Counted from the stretch's first letter, positions 9,090 to 18,514 are shown. The stretch: DNA of 64,000 bases from Spirosoma radiotolerans (GCF_000974425.1 NZ_CP010429.1:5503501-5567500); one strand, 5' to 3'. The notes: generated by a model not told the origin, from the letters alone. Made by a program: numbers and translations.

Positions 9090-9602
9090 TTAGGGAGCGG
9101 TGGGCTGTCCGTATGTATCGGGGAAGAAGTTGACCGAACGACGGAACGGCCCGTGATGAATACGGAGTCGGAATAATTTATCGAAGTCGCCCGATTCTAT
9201 TTTAGTCATCGTCGGTTTCGCGCCAAGCCCTCTGGCAATTTCCAGAATCGTGTTGCTATGCCCAACAACCAGCACGGTTTTATGGCGGATTGCCACAACA
9301 CGGTTTACAATGGCTTCGGTTGGTTTGGCCGGATAGTCTACTACCGGAACGCCAATACGTTGGGCTAAGGTCTGGGCCGTTTGGCGGGTTCGGTAATAGG
9401 GCGTTGAGAAAATAGAGTCGATTCCACGATTGGCCAGTTTTTCAGCGAGTGCGTCCGCCCGCGCATAGCCCGCTGGTGTAAGGTCGGTCGTATCCGTTTC
9501 GTTTTGTTTCTCGGCGTGGCGAACGATGTAGACGGTGGTTGTAGAACAGGCCGTTGATAGGACAATCAGGAAAATAAAAAGAACATAGACTTTTCGCAAC
9601 AT
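9090..9602 (-). CDS. Histidine phosphatase superfamily lipoprotein
   Basis: This 170-residue protein belongs to the phosphoglycerate mutase/SixA-type branch of histidine phosphatases. VYIVRHAEKQ carries the phospho-accepting His in the RHG-like motif (here RHA). STPYYRTRQTAQTL supplies the second Arg, and LVVGHSNTI the second catalytic His. The start at 9602 was chosen because it gives MLRKVYVLFIFLIVLSTACS, a lipoprotein signal with lipobox LSTAC. A longer frame adds 30 residues without that logic. The protein probably sits in the periplasm on a membrane and removes a phosphate from an unknown small molecule or protein. Confidence 0.82.
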   Translation of the reverse strand: MLRKVYVLFIFLIVLSTACSTTTVYIVRHAEKQNETDTTDLTPAGYARADALAEKLANRGIDSIFSTPYYRTRQTAQTLAQRIGVPVVDYPAKPTEAIVNRVVAIRHKTVLVVGHSNTILEIARGLGAKPTMTKIESGDFDKLFRLRIHHGPFRRSVNFFPDTYGQPTAP

Positions 9603-9642
9603 CGGGCCAGACCCCTGGGCACCTGGTTTGATTGACACATCA

Positions 9643-9662
9643 TGCCAGGTTGAAACCTGGCA
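9643..9662. repeat. Short extragenic palindrome, CAGGTT/AACCTG type
   Basis: Nine-base exact arms (9643-9651 and 9654-9662) surround two bases. The CAGGTT...AACCTG core also occurs in the hairpin at 58387-58416. It lies upstream of the phosphatase gene. Confidence 0.5.
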
Positions 9663-9724
9663 GGGCAACGAATTCGGAGTAAAAAGACGCATAGGCTGAG
9701 TGCAAACTGTAGACTACAAGTATA

Positions 9725-9756
9725 CAAAAAAGCCTCCGGTGAATGCCGGAGGCTTT
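9725..9756 (-). terminator. Rho-independent terminator of the DUF1080 gene
   Basis: Eleven-base exact arms (9729-9739 and 9746-9756) flank a six-base loop. Read on the minus strand they are followed by a T run (A run at 9726-9731 on the plus strand). It lies 38 bases after the stop of the minus-strand gene. Confidence 0.85.
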
Positions 9757-9793
9757 AGCTAGTGGTTCGGTCAATGACTACGAACACAGGTGG

Positions 9794-10591
9794 TTACAAC
9801 TCTCGAACCCAGATATTGCGGAAACCAACCGGATTACCGTGATCCTGCAACAGAATTGGCCCGGCACCGTGTGGCTGAACTTTCGGGTAACCAATGTACT
9901 CCGTCGTACCACGAATCGCTGCGTGATTTTGTACCAGAATACCATTCAACAGCACCGTTACGTAAGCGTAATCGAGCATCATACCCGCTTTATTGAACCG
10001 TGGTGCCTGATAAATGACATCGTAGGATTGCCACTCGCCGGGCTTCCGGCTTGGGTTTACCAACGGAATCGCCTGCTTGTAAATCGAACCGACCATACCG
10101 TCCACATAGGTCGGGTTGTTGTAGTTGTCGAGGACTTGTAGTTCATACCGGCCTTGCAAAAAGACGCCACTATTTCCGCGGCCCTGGCTGTTGCCTTCTA
10201 CCTTCTCGGGCGTTTTGAACTCGATGTGGAGTTGAAAATCATTGAACTCCTTTTTTGAGCGAGCCGAGAATCCTTTGGTGGAGTACATTACCCCATCGGT
10301 TACCGGCCATTTCAACGGCCCTTCGTTGGTCTTCTCCCAGTTGGCGGGCGCGTAGCCTTTGATGGCAACCCACTGATCTGTGTTTTTACCATCGAAAAGC
10401 ACAATGGCATCGGATGGGGGCGTCGTGCCGCTTGTGCTGGCCGAAAAATTACCGGGCGTCACAACGGGCGGCACTGGCTCCCAAATCTCAGTAGACTGTG
10501 GTGTTTGTTTGGTTGGCTCAAGCTGGGCTAAAGCCTGATTCGTAAAGGCAAGGCTCAGGCAGACAGCCAGCGATACACTTAAGTTTTTCAT
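9794..10591 (-). CDS. DUF1080 (3-keto-disaccharide hydrolase) domain protein
   Basis: This 265-residue protein has signal peptide MKNLSVSLAVCLSLAFTNQALAQ followed by one DUF1080 domain, a concanavalin-like beta sandwich. Typical stretches are IVLFDGKNTDQWVAI, FQLHIEFKTPE, GNSGVFLQGRYELQVLDNY and the terminal GPILLQDHGNPVGFRNIWVREL. The family is named for hydrolysis of 3-keto-disaccharides, made from sugars by periplasmic or Gfo/Idh/MocA-type oxidoreductases. Many Bacteroidota carry several paralogs whose substrates are unknown. The gene diverges from a second, larger DUF1080 protein, so the pair probably acts on related glycosides. Confidence 0.88.
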   Translation of the reverse strand: MKNLSVSLAVCLSLAFTNQALAQLEPTKQTPQSTEIWEPVPPVVTPGNFSASTSGTTPPSDAIVLFDGKNTDQWVAIKGYAPANWEKTNEGPLKWPVTDGVMYSTKGFSARSKKEFNDFQLHIEFKTPEKVEGNSQGRGNSGVFLQGRYELQVLDNYNNPTYVDGMVGSIYKQAIPLVNPSRKPGEWQSYDVIYQAPRFNKAGMMLDYAYVTVLLNGILVQNHAAIRGTTEYIGYPKVQPHGAGPILLQDHGNPVGFRNIWVREL

Positions 10592-10631
10592 GGAAAAAAT
10601 CCGGGTTAAAGAATTCCGTATATAAAACGCC

Positions 10632-10639
10632 CAAAGATA
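10632..10639 (-). promoter_or_regulatory. Candidate -7 box for the minus-strand DUF1080 gene
   Basis: On the minus strand TATCTTTG matches the Bacteroidota consensus TAnnTTTG and lies about 40 bases before the start codon at 10591. No clear -33 TTTG was found at the usual distance. Confidence 0.4.
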
Positions 10640-10714
10640 GGTTAAATGTCAATTTGCGGTCTTTTACATGGAAAAAATGTAACTTTCAGTCCTCAAAACT
10701 CCATTTTTTATCTC

Positions 10715-12616
10715 ATGATAACCCCCTTTAGTACGACCCGTTTTTTCTGGTCGATGGGCGTAGGCTGGGCGGTTGGCATTGGGTTGGCCGTTGCTCAACC
10801 TGCTCCAGCGCCTGGTATTAGCGTTCCACTCAACGACTTAAGTGCGTTTACCTCCCCCACCGACAACTGGCGTATTGTTGGTAACGTTCGGGCTGATCTG
10901 AACAAAGCCAACACCATCACAACCGAAAAAGGCTCCGGCATTTTAGTGAATGTCCCGTTGGCAAAAATGCCAGTCGATGCCAAAAACCCCTACAAATACG
11001 ATCTGGTTACCACGCTTCAGCATGGCGATTTAGATCTGGAATTCGACTATATGATGGCGTCGAAGTCAAATTCAGGCGTGTATCTGCAAGGCCGTTACGA
11101 AATTCAACTACGCGATAGCTGGGATATTCGGACGCCAAACGTGCATGATAACGGAGCCGTTTATGAGCGCTGGGACGATAAACGTCCCGAAGGCCAGAAA
11201 GGCTATGAAGGCCACGCAGCCCGCCAGAATGCCAGCCGTGCGCCGGGCTTATGGCAGCACATGAAAATCTCGTTCCAGGCACCCCGCTTCAACACCAATG
11301 GGCCCGGCGGGGTACCGCAGAAAACCGAGAATGGGCGCGTAATCCGGATTGAGCTGAATGGAGTGCCTATTCAGGAAGATGTTGAACTCACTGGTCCTAC
11401 CCGTGGCTCGGCATTTGCGGATGAAAAACCCCTGGGGCCGCTCCGCTTTCAGGGTGATCATGGCGCGGTAGCTTTCCGCAACATACGTTATGTAGCCTAC
11501 GACAAGCCACGCCCCGAACTGCTCAACCTTAAATACGCGGTCTACAAGGGCAAATATGAGAAAGAACCCGATTATGATAAAACGGCACCAGAATCGGAAG
11601 GAGCGACCAAGGTCCTTTCGGCCTCGGTCAGCCGAATTCCGAACGAGTTTTTAATTCGGTACTCGGGTACACTGCGCGTGGCCGAGCCCGGCGAGTATCG
11701 CTTCAACCTCGGAGTGCCAGGGGGCGGAGGTATGCTTAAGATCAATAACCAGTCGGTGATTACACCAGGTGGCTGGAATGGTAGCGGTAAAGCGACCCTA
11801 CCCAAAGGCGATCTGCCCTTCGAGCTCTTTTATGCCAAATTTGTGGATTGGGCGCAGCCCGCCCTTGGCCTGACTGTTGCCGGACCCGGTGTCCGTGAGT
11901 TTGTTATCAGCGAAGGAGCGGGTAGCAACGGCGAAGAGGTTGACCCGATTATTATTGATGCGCCCGGCAACACGGTTCTCCGCAGCTTTATGGATATGCC
12001 TGGCGAGAAAAACACGCAGGGCCGCACGCTCCGTGTGGTTCATGCGATTTCCGTCGGCAGCCCCGAGCAAGTACATTATACGTACGATCTGGACAAAGGG
12101 GCCCTGGTACAGGTTTGGCGAGGTTCATTTCTGGACGCAACCCCCATGTGGCATGATCGGGGTGACGGTTCGTCAAGGCCCATGGGCATGGTTCAACGGT
12201 TGGGTGCGCCAGTACTTTTCCTGAGCAAGCTGGCGTCGCCACAAGCGAACTGGGCGGCCGATACCACCGGCTCCAGCTACCGCCCAAAAGGATACGTGCT
12301 GGACGAGAGCGATCGACCCACGTTTCGGTACCAGAGCTTTGGCTCATCCATCGACGATAAAATCCGGGTGTTGCCCGAAGGAAAGGGTGTTCAGCGTGAA
12401 GTGACCATCACCAACCCCGCGGGCGATTTATACGCCCGGCTCATCAGCGGCTCAAGCATTACGCCCATGGATGGCGGCATGTACCTGATTGATGGGCAGG
12501 CGTATGTGCGTATAGACGATGCCTCTGGCGCCAAGCCAACTATTCGGGATGCCAATGGACGCCAGGAACTGATCGTTCCCGTGAAAGGAAAAGTGACCTA
12601 CTCAATCTTGTTTTAA
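10715..12616 (+). CDS. DUF1080 domain protein with PA14-like and C-terminal domains
   Basis: The start at 10715 gives 633 residues with a signal peptide ending LAVAQ. An in-frame ATG 69 bases upstream is less likely, since it puts a polar stretch before the signal. The N-terminal half is a DUF1080 domain: DLDLEFDYMMASKSNSGVYL, GRYEIQLRDSW and LRFQGDHGAVAFRNIRY. A PA14-like beta module follows (YSGTLRVAEPGEYRFNL, GGMLKINNQSVI). The C-terminal 230 residues resemble the extra domain found with planctomycete-type and Bacteroidota cytochrome dehydrogenases. It is 32 bases from the downstream heme-binding dehydrogenase and almost certainly co-transcribed with it. Together they suggest oxidation and cleavage of a glycoside in the periplasm; the substrate is not inferable. 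Confidence 0.85.
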   Translation: MITPFSTTRFFWSMGVGWAVGIGLAVAQPAPAPGISVPLNDLSAFTSPTDNWRIVGNVRADLNKANTITTEKGSGILVNVPLAKMPVDAKNPYKYDLVTTLQHGDLDLEFDYMMASKSNSGVYLQGRYEIQLRDSWDIRTPNVHDNGAVYERWDDKRPEGQKGYEGHAARQNASRAPGLWQHMKISFQAPRFNTNGPGGVPQKTENGRVIRIELNGVPIQEDVELTGPTRGSAFADEKPLGPLRFQGDHGAVAFRNIRYVAYDKPRPELLNLKYAVYKGKYEKEPDYDKTAPESEGATKVLSASVSRIPNEFLIRYSGTLRVAEPGEYRFNLGVPGGGGMLKINNQSVITPGGWNGSGKATLPKGDLPFELFYAKFVDWAQPALGLTVAGPGVREFVISEGAGSNGEEVDPIIIDAPGNTVLRSFMDMPGEKNTQGRTLRVVHAISVGSPEQVHYTYDLDKGALVQVWRGSFLDATPMWHDRGDGSSRPMGMVQRLGAPVLFLSKLASPQANWAADTTGSSYRPKGYVLDESDRPTFRYQSFGSSIDDKIRVLPEGKGVQREVTITNPAGDLYARLISGSSITPMDGGMYLIDGQAYVRIDDASGAKPTIRDANGRQELIVPVKGKVTYSILF

Positions 12617-12648
12617 AGGCCCCAAACCCCAAAGGGGTAGTTTAAGCG

Positions 12649-14670
12649 ATGAAAATTATACAAAAAATAATTCCCCTCATCTTCATAGCCGCCTTTACAA
12701 CAACGGCTGCTTCGGCTCAGGAATCGCCGAAGGAAGAAGATTTTTTTAAGATTCTGAAAGTGTCGGCTCCCGAAGGTACGCTACTCGAAGTGGGTGGCAT
12801 GACGGTGCTGCCCGACGGGAGCCTGGGGGTAGCCACTCGCCGGGGTGATGTCTGGATTGTTGAGAATCCAACCAGCCGGAAGCCATTCTTCCGCAAGTTT
12901 GCATCGGGTCTGCACGAGATTCTGGGACTTACTTACAAAGACGGCGCTTTCTACTGCGCTCAACGTGGGGAACTCACCAAAATGGTCGACTCGGACAAAA
13001 ATGGGAAAGCCGATATTTTTGAAACCGTTTATGCCTGGCCGCTATCGGGTCATTACCACGAGTATAGCTTCGGTCCGAAGATTGCACCAGATGGCAGTTT
13101 CTTCGTAACGGGCAATGTAGCCTTCGGTGATGAAGAATGGTGGCGGGGCGAAAGCCGGGTCCCCTGGCGGGGCTGGACCATGAAGATCAGCGAGAACGGC
13201 ACCATGCAGCCCTGGGCTACCGGTATGCGTTCTCCCTGCGGACTGGGCATTTTTGACGGCGAACTCTTCTATGCCGATAACCAGGGCGACTGGATGGGTT
13301 CCGGCGGCATCGTACACGTGAAGAAAGGGGCCTTCGTAGGTCACCCGGCGGGTTTGCGCTGGACGGGCATGCCCAACTCGCCGGTTAAACTCACTACCGA
13401 ACAGTTTGACGCGAAGATCGACGAACGGCGTCGGCGGGATGAAAACGGACGGGCCATCAAACCTGAGAACGTCGTTAATGAGACCCCAAACGTGCTCTAT
13501 GGTTTGAAAGAACTGTTTCCGAACGCCGAAATCCAGACGCCCGCCGTTTGGCTGCCCCATGGTATTCTGGGCATCTCAAACTCCGAAATCGTGCAAATTC
13601 CGGATGGAGCCTTCGGGCCTTTTGCGGGGCAACTGCTGGTTGGTGACCAGGGCATGAGCAAAATCTCGCGGGTATTTATGGAGAAAATAAATGGCGAGTA
13701 TCAGGGTGGTGCCATCGAATTCCGCAACGGTTTCCGGTCGGGTGTCTTGCGGATGGCTTTCGCTAAAGATGGCTCGTTGTTCGTTGGTGAAACGAACCGG
13801 GGCTGGGGATCAGCCGGCGAAGCCAACGAAGGATTGCAGCGGGTAGCCTGGAATGGCGCTATCCCTTTCGAGATGCGTACCGTGAAAGCAATGCCCGATG
13901 GCTTCGAAGTAGAATTCACAAAACCCGTCGATCGGAAATCGGCCGAAGATTTAGCGTCTTACCGGGTCGAGAGTTTCCTGTATAAATACCACGCGGTATA
14001 CGGCAGCCCGACGATCAACAAGGAAGCCTTGCCCCTCAAAGGCGTAAAAGTGTCGGCGGACGGCCTCAAAGCCCGAATCATTGTAGGCGACCTTCGTAAA
14101 TACTACATTCACCAACTGACACTGGATGGCGTTCGGGGTGCCGAAGGCTCTTATTCGCTGGTTCACCCAATTGCTTATTACACGCTGAACAACATCCCCG
14201 AAGGCGAAAAACTGGCAATGAGCGAGGTAAGTACCCGAAATTCAGCGACTACGCCGGCCACACCAGCCGCTGCCGAAACAAGCAAAAAGGCAACGCCCGC
14301 CAAAGCCGGTGCCAAACCTGTTACGGGCGCTAAGCCTAAGCTAGTGGAAGGGCAGGCCGTAACAATGGCCAAAGCGCCAACCTACGATGAAGTAAAAGGC
14401 CTGCTTAACCGCCATACCTGTTCGGCCTGCCATCAGGCCAACAAACGGCAGGTAGGTCCGGCATTTGCCGATGTAGCCAAACGCAAATACACCAACGACC
14501 AGATTTTGAATTTGATCTACAGTCCAAAACCCAAAAACTGGCCTGACTATGCTACCGAGATGCCGCCCATGCCACAGGTTCCAAAAGCGGATGCGCTCAA
14601 GATAGCAGCCTGGATCAATTCGTTGGCAGCGTCCAACGGCAACACATCCGCTGGTGAACCGAAGCCTTAA
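12649..14670 (+). CDS. Propeller-type dehydrogenase fused to c-type cytochrome
   Basis: This 673-residue secreted protein has a signal peptide ending TTAASAQ. Residues about 40-450 look like a beta-propeller of the sorbosone/glucose dehydrogenase-related type common in PVC and Bacteroidota heme proteins (GGMTVLPDGSLGVATRRGDVW, SPCGLGIFDGELFYADNQGDW, LLVGDQGMSKISRVF). An Ala/Pro/Lys-rich linker at about 530-575 leads to a cytochrome c domain with the heme-binding motif CSACH and a likely axial Met in EMPPMPQ. It probably oxidises a sugar or alcohol substrate and hands electrons to its own heme. It is operonic with the DUF1080 gene before it. Confidence 0.85.
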   Translation: MKIIQKIIPLIFIAAFTTTAASAQESPKEEDFFKILKVSAPEGTLLEVGGMTVLPDGSLGVATRRGDVWIVENPTSRKPFFRKFASGLHEILGLTYKDGAFYCAQRGELTKMVDSDKNGKADIFETVYAWPLSGHYHEYSFGPKIAPDGSFFVTGNVAFGDEEWWRGESRVPWRGWTMKISENGTMQPWATGMRSPCGLGIFDGELFYADNQGDWMGSGGIVHVKKGAFVGHPAGLRWTGMPNSPVKLTTEQFDAKIDERRRRDENGRAIKPENVVNETPNVLYGLKELFPNAEIQTPAVWLPHGILGISNSEIVQIPDGAFGPFAGQLLVGDQGMSKISRVFMEKINGEYQGGAIEFRNGFRSGVLRMAFAKDGSLFVGETNRGWGSAGEANEGLQRVAWNGAIPFEMRTVKAMPDGFEVEFTKPVDRKSAEDLASYRVESFLYKYHAVYGSPTINKEALPLKGVKVSADGLKARIIVGDLRKYYIHQLTLDGVRGAEGSYSLVHPIAYYTLNNIPEGEKLAMSEVSTRNSATTPATPAAAETSKKATPAKAGAKPVTGAKPKLVEGQAVTMAKAPTYDEVKGLLNRHTCSACHQANKRQVGPAFADVAKRKYTNDQILNLIYSPKPKNWPDYATEMPPMPQVPKADALKIAAWINSLAASNGNTSAGEPKP

Positions 14671-14770
14671 CTCCGCGCTTCACCTACCGATAAGTAACGG
14701 CCACCGTTGAAACATAGCCTGGCGTTAGGTTGAAGCGTGAAGTCCTTTATCAGTAAATTATGTTGCCTGT

Positions 14771-14813
14771 AAGCAAGAAAGCCATGGTCTTATCGACCAT
14801 GGCTTTCTTGCTT
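14771..14813. terminator. Perfect hairpin after the cytochrome gene
   Basis: Nineteen-base exact arms (14771-14789 and 14795-14813) flank a five-base loop. It probably ends the DUF1080/cytochrome operon, 100 bases after its stop. There is no clean T run. Confidence 0.6.
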
Positions 14814-14923
14814 ATGCGATTTTGATTATCTATATCCATTCATTGTTGAACTAGTTGTGACAGCCTACTGTCACGCCCGGTTCCAGATTACCACAGCGCA
14901 AGGGCTATAGCATAGGCAAGTGG

Positions 14924-15028
14924 TTAAAAAATTAATCTCATCAGCCAGATAGCAAGCAGGATAAAGACGAGAATAACAATCGAAAATATGATTGTCCAGG
15001 GGCCAGGCACAAAGGGGTTTTTCTTCAT
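14924..15028 (-). CDS. Small single-span membrane protein (34 aa)
   Basis: ATG at 15028 to TAA at 14924 encodes 34 residues starting MKKNPFVPGPWTI. A hydrophobic segment of about 22 residues then runs to the C-terminus, ending RLIF. The short basic head, Pro-rich turn, long aliphatic helix and terminal Arg are what a real small membrane protein looks like. The start is preceded by a 15-bp-arm hairpin at 15060-15095. No strong Shine-Dalgarno is visible, which is normal in this phylum. The function is unknown. Confidence 0.5.
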   Translation of the reverse strand: MKKNPFVPGPWTIIFSIVILVFILLAIWLMRLIF

Positions 15029-15059
15029 ACAAGTAATATGAGGCCATTACGGTTTGTTA

Positions 15060-15095
15060 CAAAATACGTACTTCCCGAACGAAGTACGTATTTTG
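15060..15095. repeat. Perfect hairpin, 15-base arms
   Basis: Arms 15060-15074 and 15081-15095 are exact reverse complements with a six-base loop. It lies just upstream of the small membrane ORF, and its right arm ends in TTTT on the plus strand. Confidence 0.6.
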
Positions 15096-15809
15096 GAAAG
15101 TACAAACTTGTAAAAAGCAAAAAAGTAATCGGTACATGGGGAGAGGATCTCCTAACCTGTCTGATAGGCGTCAGCAATGTAAACAAGTTTTAACCTTCAC
15201 TACTAACGCTTGCAAAATGGCATTGCGAGCAAGAATTGTATCACTTAAGCGGAGAGCTCTCCTGATTTCCCTACATGGTTATTAGCCAGCAAAACACCTG
15301 TATACAATAAGTCTACTTTTTGACTATACTAACAAATATATAATTTTTGCTCCCATGTAACCTTAAAGACCAGAAAATAATTTAATAGCCTGTTTTCGAA
15401 CAACCTCCTCGTTTTTCACACCGAAGCCCAAAATCCAGAGGTAATCTATTCAGTGGCTATAATGAGGAATATTCATACTAGCACCTTAAAAAATACAAGT
15501 GCTTATTTTCTCATTTTCCATAAGAATAAACTTAAGTAAAATATATAGTCCCAAACTAGCCAAGGTTTGAAACTTAGAAATACTAAACTAATTCATATCA
15601 TACACTTACAGCTTTCAACATTATAAAAAGCTCTTTACCTTCATAATGTTATTTCAATAACGCACTTATCAATTATTTGCCTAGTAGCACTCTGTGAGTC
15701 GTTCGTTTAGTAATTATCAATACGGACAACCTCAATAAAGTATAGCGTAAAATATACGGTTTCATACAAGTAGACGCTATAATGTCCAGTACTAAGGTTT
15801 TGGTTTAGG

Positions 15810-15962
15810 ATGTATAGTCTTTCCCTATCACCTCAGCTAAAATTACAAGCTAAGAAGTCCAGGCCATTTAAGCATTTCCAGGGCGTCTACAAAGACTTAC
15901 GGGATTCAGTTACTACGTGTTTGCCTACATATTAGTTTTATTTTTCGGCAAAGACTATACAT
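15810..15962. repeat. Inverted pair of 13-mers in the EPS leader
   Basis: ATGTATAGTCTTT at 15810-15822 is the exact reverse complement of AAAGACTATACAT at 15950-15962. They are 127 bases apart. They could be paired binding sites or the ends of a folded leader. Confidence 0.4.
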
Positions 15963-16073
15963 AACAAGCGATTTTATTTTAACTATCGCTCAGGAATTTA
16001 TGTGCTTGAACAGACCATGCCCATAAATTTTACCTACACATTAACGAACTATGTTTTCCTGATCAGCAATGAA

Positions 16074-16092
16074 TACCAATAGTTTATTGGTA
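16074..16092. promoter_or_regulatory. Dyad close to the wzc-like start codon
   Basis: TACCAATA and TATTGGTA are exact inverted 8-mers around three bases, ending 31 bases before the start codon. The position would suit an operator or a leader hairpin. Confidence 0.3.
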
Positions 16093-16123
16093 CTAACAAT
16101 AGTTTAAAATAACCTTTCAGATT

Positions 16124-18448
16124 ATGTCAGCGAATACGTATACATACACACAACATCAGTTAGTCGAATCAGATGGCCTAAATATTAGAGCGTTGCTATC
16201 AAAGTATAGTAAATTATGGCCCTGGTTCATACTATCTACAGTATTAATGCTTGCTATTGGCCACATTTATATATCAAACAAGCAACCAATATATAAAATA
16301 CAAGCTAGTTTACTGGTTCAGGATCAGCAAAAAGGGAGCGAACAATCCAGTTCATTAAAAGAATTAGGTGTATTTGCGCATAAACAAGTTGTCGAAAACG
16401 AAATTGAAATTTTACGCTCGTTCACCCTCATGAACCGGGTCGCAGATAAACTTCATCTAGATGTACGTTACTTCCAGAATACCACCTTTGGTAAGCGAGA
16501 AATTTATACTGATTCACCAATCGAATTAATTGTTGAGTCAGGCAAGCCCGAGCTGTATAAAAAACCGCTGGAAGTAAGTATGCTAAGCAATAAAGCAGTA
16601 AAAATAAATGAACAGGTTTATCCCGTAAATCACGCGATAGAAACACCTTACGGGCGCCTTAAAATCGTAACCAAAAAACAAACTTTTGACAGCGAAAATC
16701 CCTATTCTATCCAGGTCACTAAACGAGCTACATCTGTAAAAAATTACCTGACTAATCTCCATGCAATTCCGACAGGAAAAGGCTCAACAGTAATCTTGCT
16801 TTCCCTTGAAGATGCCGTACCAGCCAAAGGCGAAGCTATATTAAATCAATTAATAAGAGAATATAATGAAGCTGCTATAATGGATAAAAACAAAGTGGCG
16901 GCCAGCACTTTAAAATTTATAGAAGATAGGCTTAATATCGTTTCGGGTGAATTGGCTTCGGCCGAAAGAAATGTAGAGCAATATAAATCACACCAGGGTA
17001 TTACTGACCTGAGTGTACAAGCGCAAACATTTCTGCAAACAGTACAACAAAATGACGCCTTGATGAACCAGGTACAAATTCAGCTTGCCACGCTAAATGA
17101 TCTGCAAAAATACATAGAAGGCAAAGGCGATACCAGAGGAAATACACCAGCCGTCGTTGGTTTAAGTGATCCCGTTCTTTTGAGCCTCATTAATAATTTA
17201 ACCCAGCTTGAGCAGCAAAGGGATCACCTTTTGCATACTACGTCAGAATTAAATCCGCTGCTGGAAACGGTCGATAGCCAGATTAAAATAACCAAAAATA
17301 ATATGGCTAGTACAATCCTGACTATGAAGAATATGCTGCTGAGTACGCAACGTCAGTACGTCGAAAAAAACGGCTCAGTTGAGGGCGCTATTCGGACAAT
17401 TCCGCAGAAAGAACGAGTGCTCATGGACATTACCCGGCAACAAGCCATAAAAAATAGCTTGTATACGTATTTGCTCCAGAAACGAGAAGAAACAGCTGTT
17501 GCTTTTGCCTCAACAATGGCTGATACGCGCACGATTGATACGGCCTTAAGTGAAGATGAACCTGTACGGCCTAATAAGTCAATTATTTACGCCTTATTCA
17601 GCCTATTAGGACTTGTTATACCAATTGCTGTGGTGGCCAGTAATGACGCGTTAAATAACCGGGTAACACGACGGATTGATGTTGAAGAAGTTACACAGGT
17701 TCCAATTCTTGGTGAGCTGGTAAAAAAACGGCAAAAAGGCTCATTAGTGATTACCCCCAAAGGCCAATCCGTTATTGCAGAACAGATTAGAACCCTGCGC
17801 GCCTGCCTGCCCTCTCTCCGGAATGAAGCCACAGAAAGCCAGGCGCTGCTCTTTACATCAAGCATTAGTGGAGAAGGGAAGTCGTTTGTATCGATCAATC
17901 TAGGGATGAGTCTGGCTTATGTGAATAAACCGACCGTTATCCTGGATATGGATTTAAGAGCGCCTAAACTTCATAAAGTTTTTTGTCTCAATAACTCAAT
18001 AGGCATTAGCGATTATTTACAGGGAGAGGCTACGCTTGATGATGTGTTGACACCTGTACCTGGCAGCACCAATTATTATGTCATTACAAGTGGAAATATA
18101 CCCATCAACCCGTCCGAATTATTAAGTAGCCCGCGGCTTACTCAATTAATTACAGAGCTCCGCGACCGATTTGATTATATAATTATTGATACCCCACCTG
18201 TTGGTCTCGTTTCTGATGCCCGAATAATTGCACCCTTGGTTGATACCACGTTCTTTATGGTTCGTCATAACGTAACGCCGAAGAACCACCTGCGAATGAT
18301 TGATAAGCTGCATATGGATAATCGGTTTCCTCGGTTAAATATTATCCTGAACGCTGTTGACGGCAGTGACGCTTATCAATACAGTAATACCCAAAACGAA
18401 GACTACGTGTACGGAAAGCCAGGCCGAAAAAAATGGATACTGTCCTGA
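16124..18448 (+). CDS. Wzc-like polysaccharide co-polymerase / tyrosine autokinase
   Basis: This 774-residue inner-membrane protein controls chain length and assembly of exopolysaccharide. A first membrane span lies at about residues 33-52 (LWPWFILSTVLMLAIGHIYI). A Wzz-type periplasmic region with coiled-coil segments follows, then a second span near 487-507. The cytoplasmic BY-kinase domain has Walker A SGEGKS (Lys586), Walker A' VILDMDLRAPK around 606-614 and Walker B YIIIDTPPVG around 685-694. The C-terminus has a modest tyrosine cluster (AYQYSNTQNEDYVYG), the usual site of autophosphorylation. It heads a co-directional gene series. No Wza-type outer-membrane exporter is visible nearby. 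Confidence 0.93.
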   Translation: MSANTYTYTQHQLVESDGLNIRALLSKYSKLWPWFILSTVLMLAIGHIYISNKQPIYKIQASLLVQDQQKGSEQSSSLKELGVFAHKQVVENEIEILRSFTLMNRVADKLHLDVRYFQNTTFGKREIYTDSPIELIVESGKPELYKKPLEVSMLSNKAVKINEQVYPVNHAIETPYGRLKIVTKKQTFDSENPYSIQVTKRATSVKNYLTNLHAIPTGKGSTVILLSLEDAVPAKGEAILNQLIREYNEAAIMDKNKVAASTLKFIEDRLNIVSGELASAERNVEQYKSHQGITDLSVQAQTFLQTVQQNDALMNQVQIQLATLNDLQKYIEGKGDTRGNTPAVVGLSDPVLLSLINNLTQLEQQRDHLLHTTSELNPLLETVDSQIKITKNNMASTILTMKNMLLSTQRQYVEKNGSVEGAIRTIPQKERVLMDITRQQAIKNSLYTYLLQKREETAVAFASTMADTRTIDTALSEDEPVRPNKSIIYALFSLLGLVIPIAVVASNDALNNRVTRRIDVEEVTQVPILGELVKKRQKGSLVITPKGQSVIAEQIRTLRACLPSLRNEATESQALLFTSSISGEGKSFVSINLGMSLAYVNKPTVILDMDLRAPKLHKVFCLNNSIGISDYLQGEATLDDVLTPVPGSTNYYVITSGNIPINPSELLSSPRLTQLITELRDRFDYIIIDTPPVGLVSDARIIAPLVDTTFFMVRHNVTPKNHLRMIDKLHMDNRFPRLNIILNAVDGSDAYQYSNTQNEDYVYGKPGRKKWILS

Positions 18449-18514
18449 TAACGTAGTAAACGCTAATTAGCTTGAAGTGGCCTCCTCTTTATCCATCAAT
18501 AAAACATATTAATT

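Larger units (their letters stand above)
14671..16123. other. 1.45-kb spacer ahead of the exopolysaccharide genes
   Basis: The first 430 bases hold two hairpins and a small membrane ORF, listed separately. From about 15300 to the wzc-like gene the sequence is AT-rich and I see no convincing gene. It contains an inverted pair of 13-mers (15810 and 15950), a TATGTTTT near-promoter box at 16050-16057 and a dyad at 16074-16092. The length suggests a long leader or regulatory region for the polysaccharide operon. Confidence 0.5.

Noticed and set aside
15120..15290. GGAGAGCTCTCC and nearby similar stretches as an inverted-repeat pair
   Set aside because: Only the 12-base self-palindrome is exact; the long-range pairing has too many mismatches.
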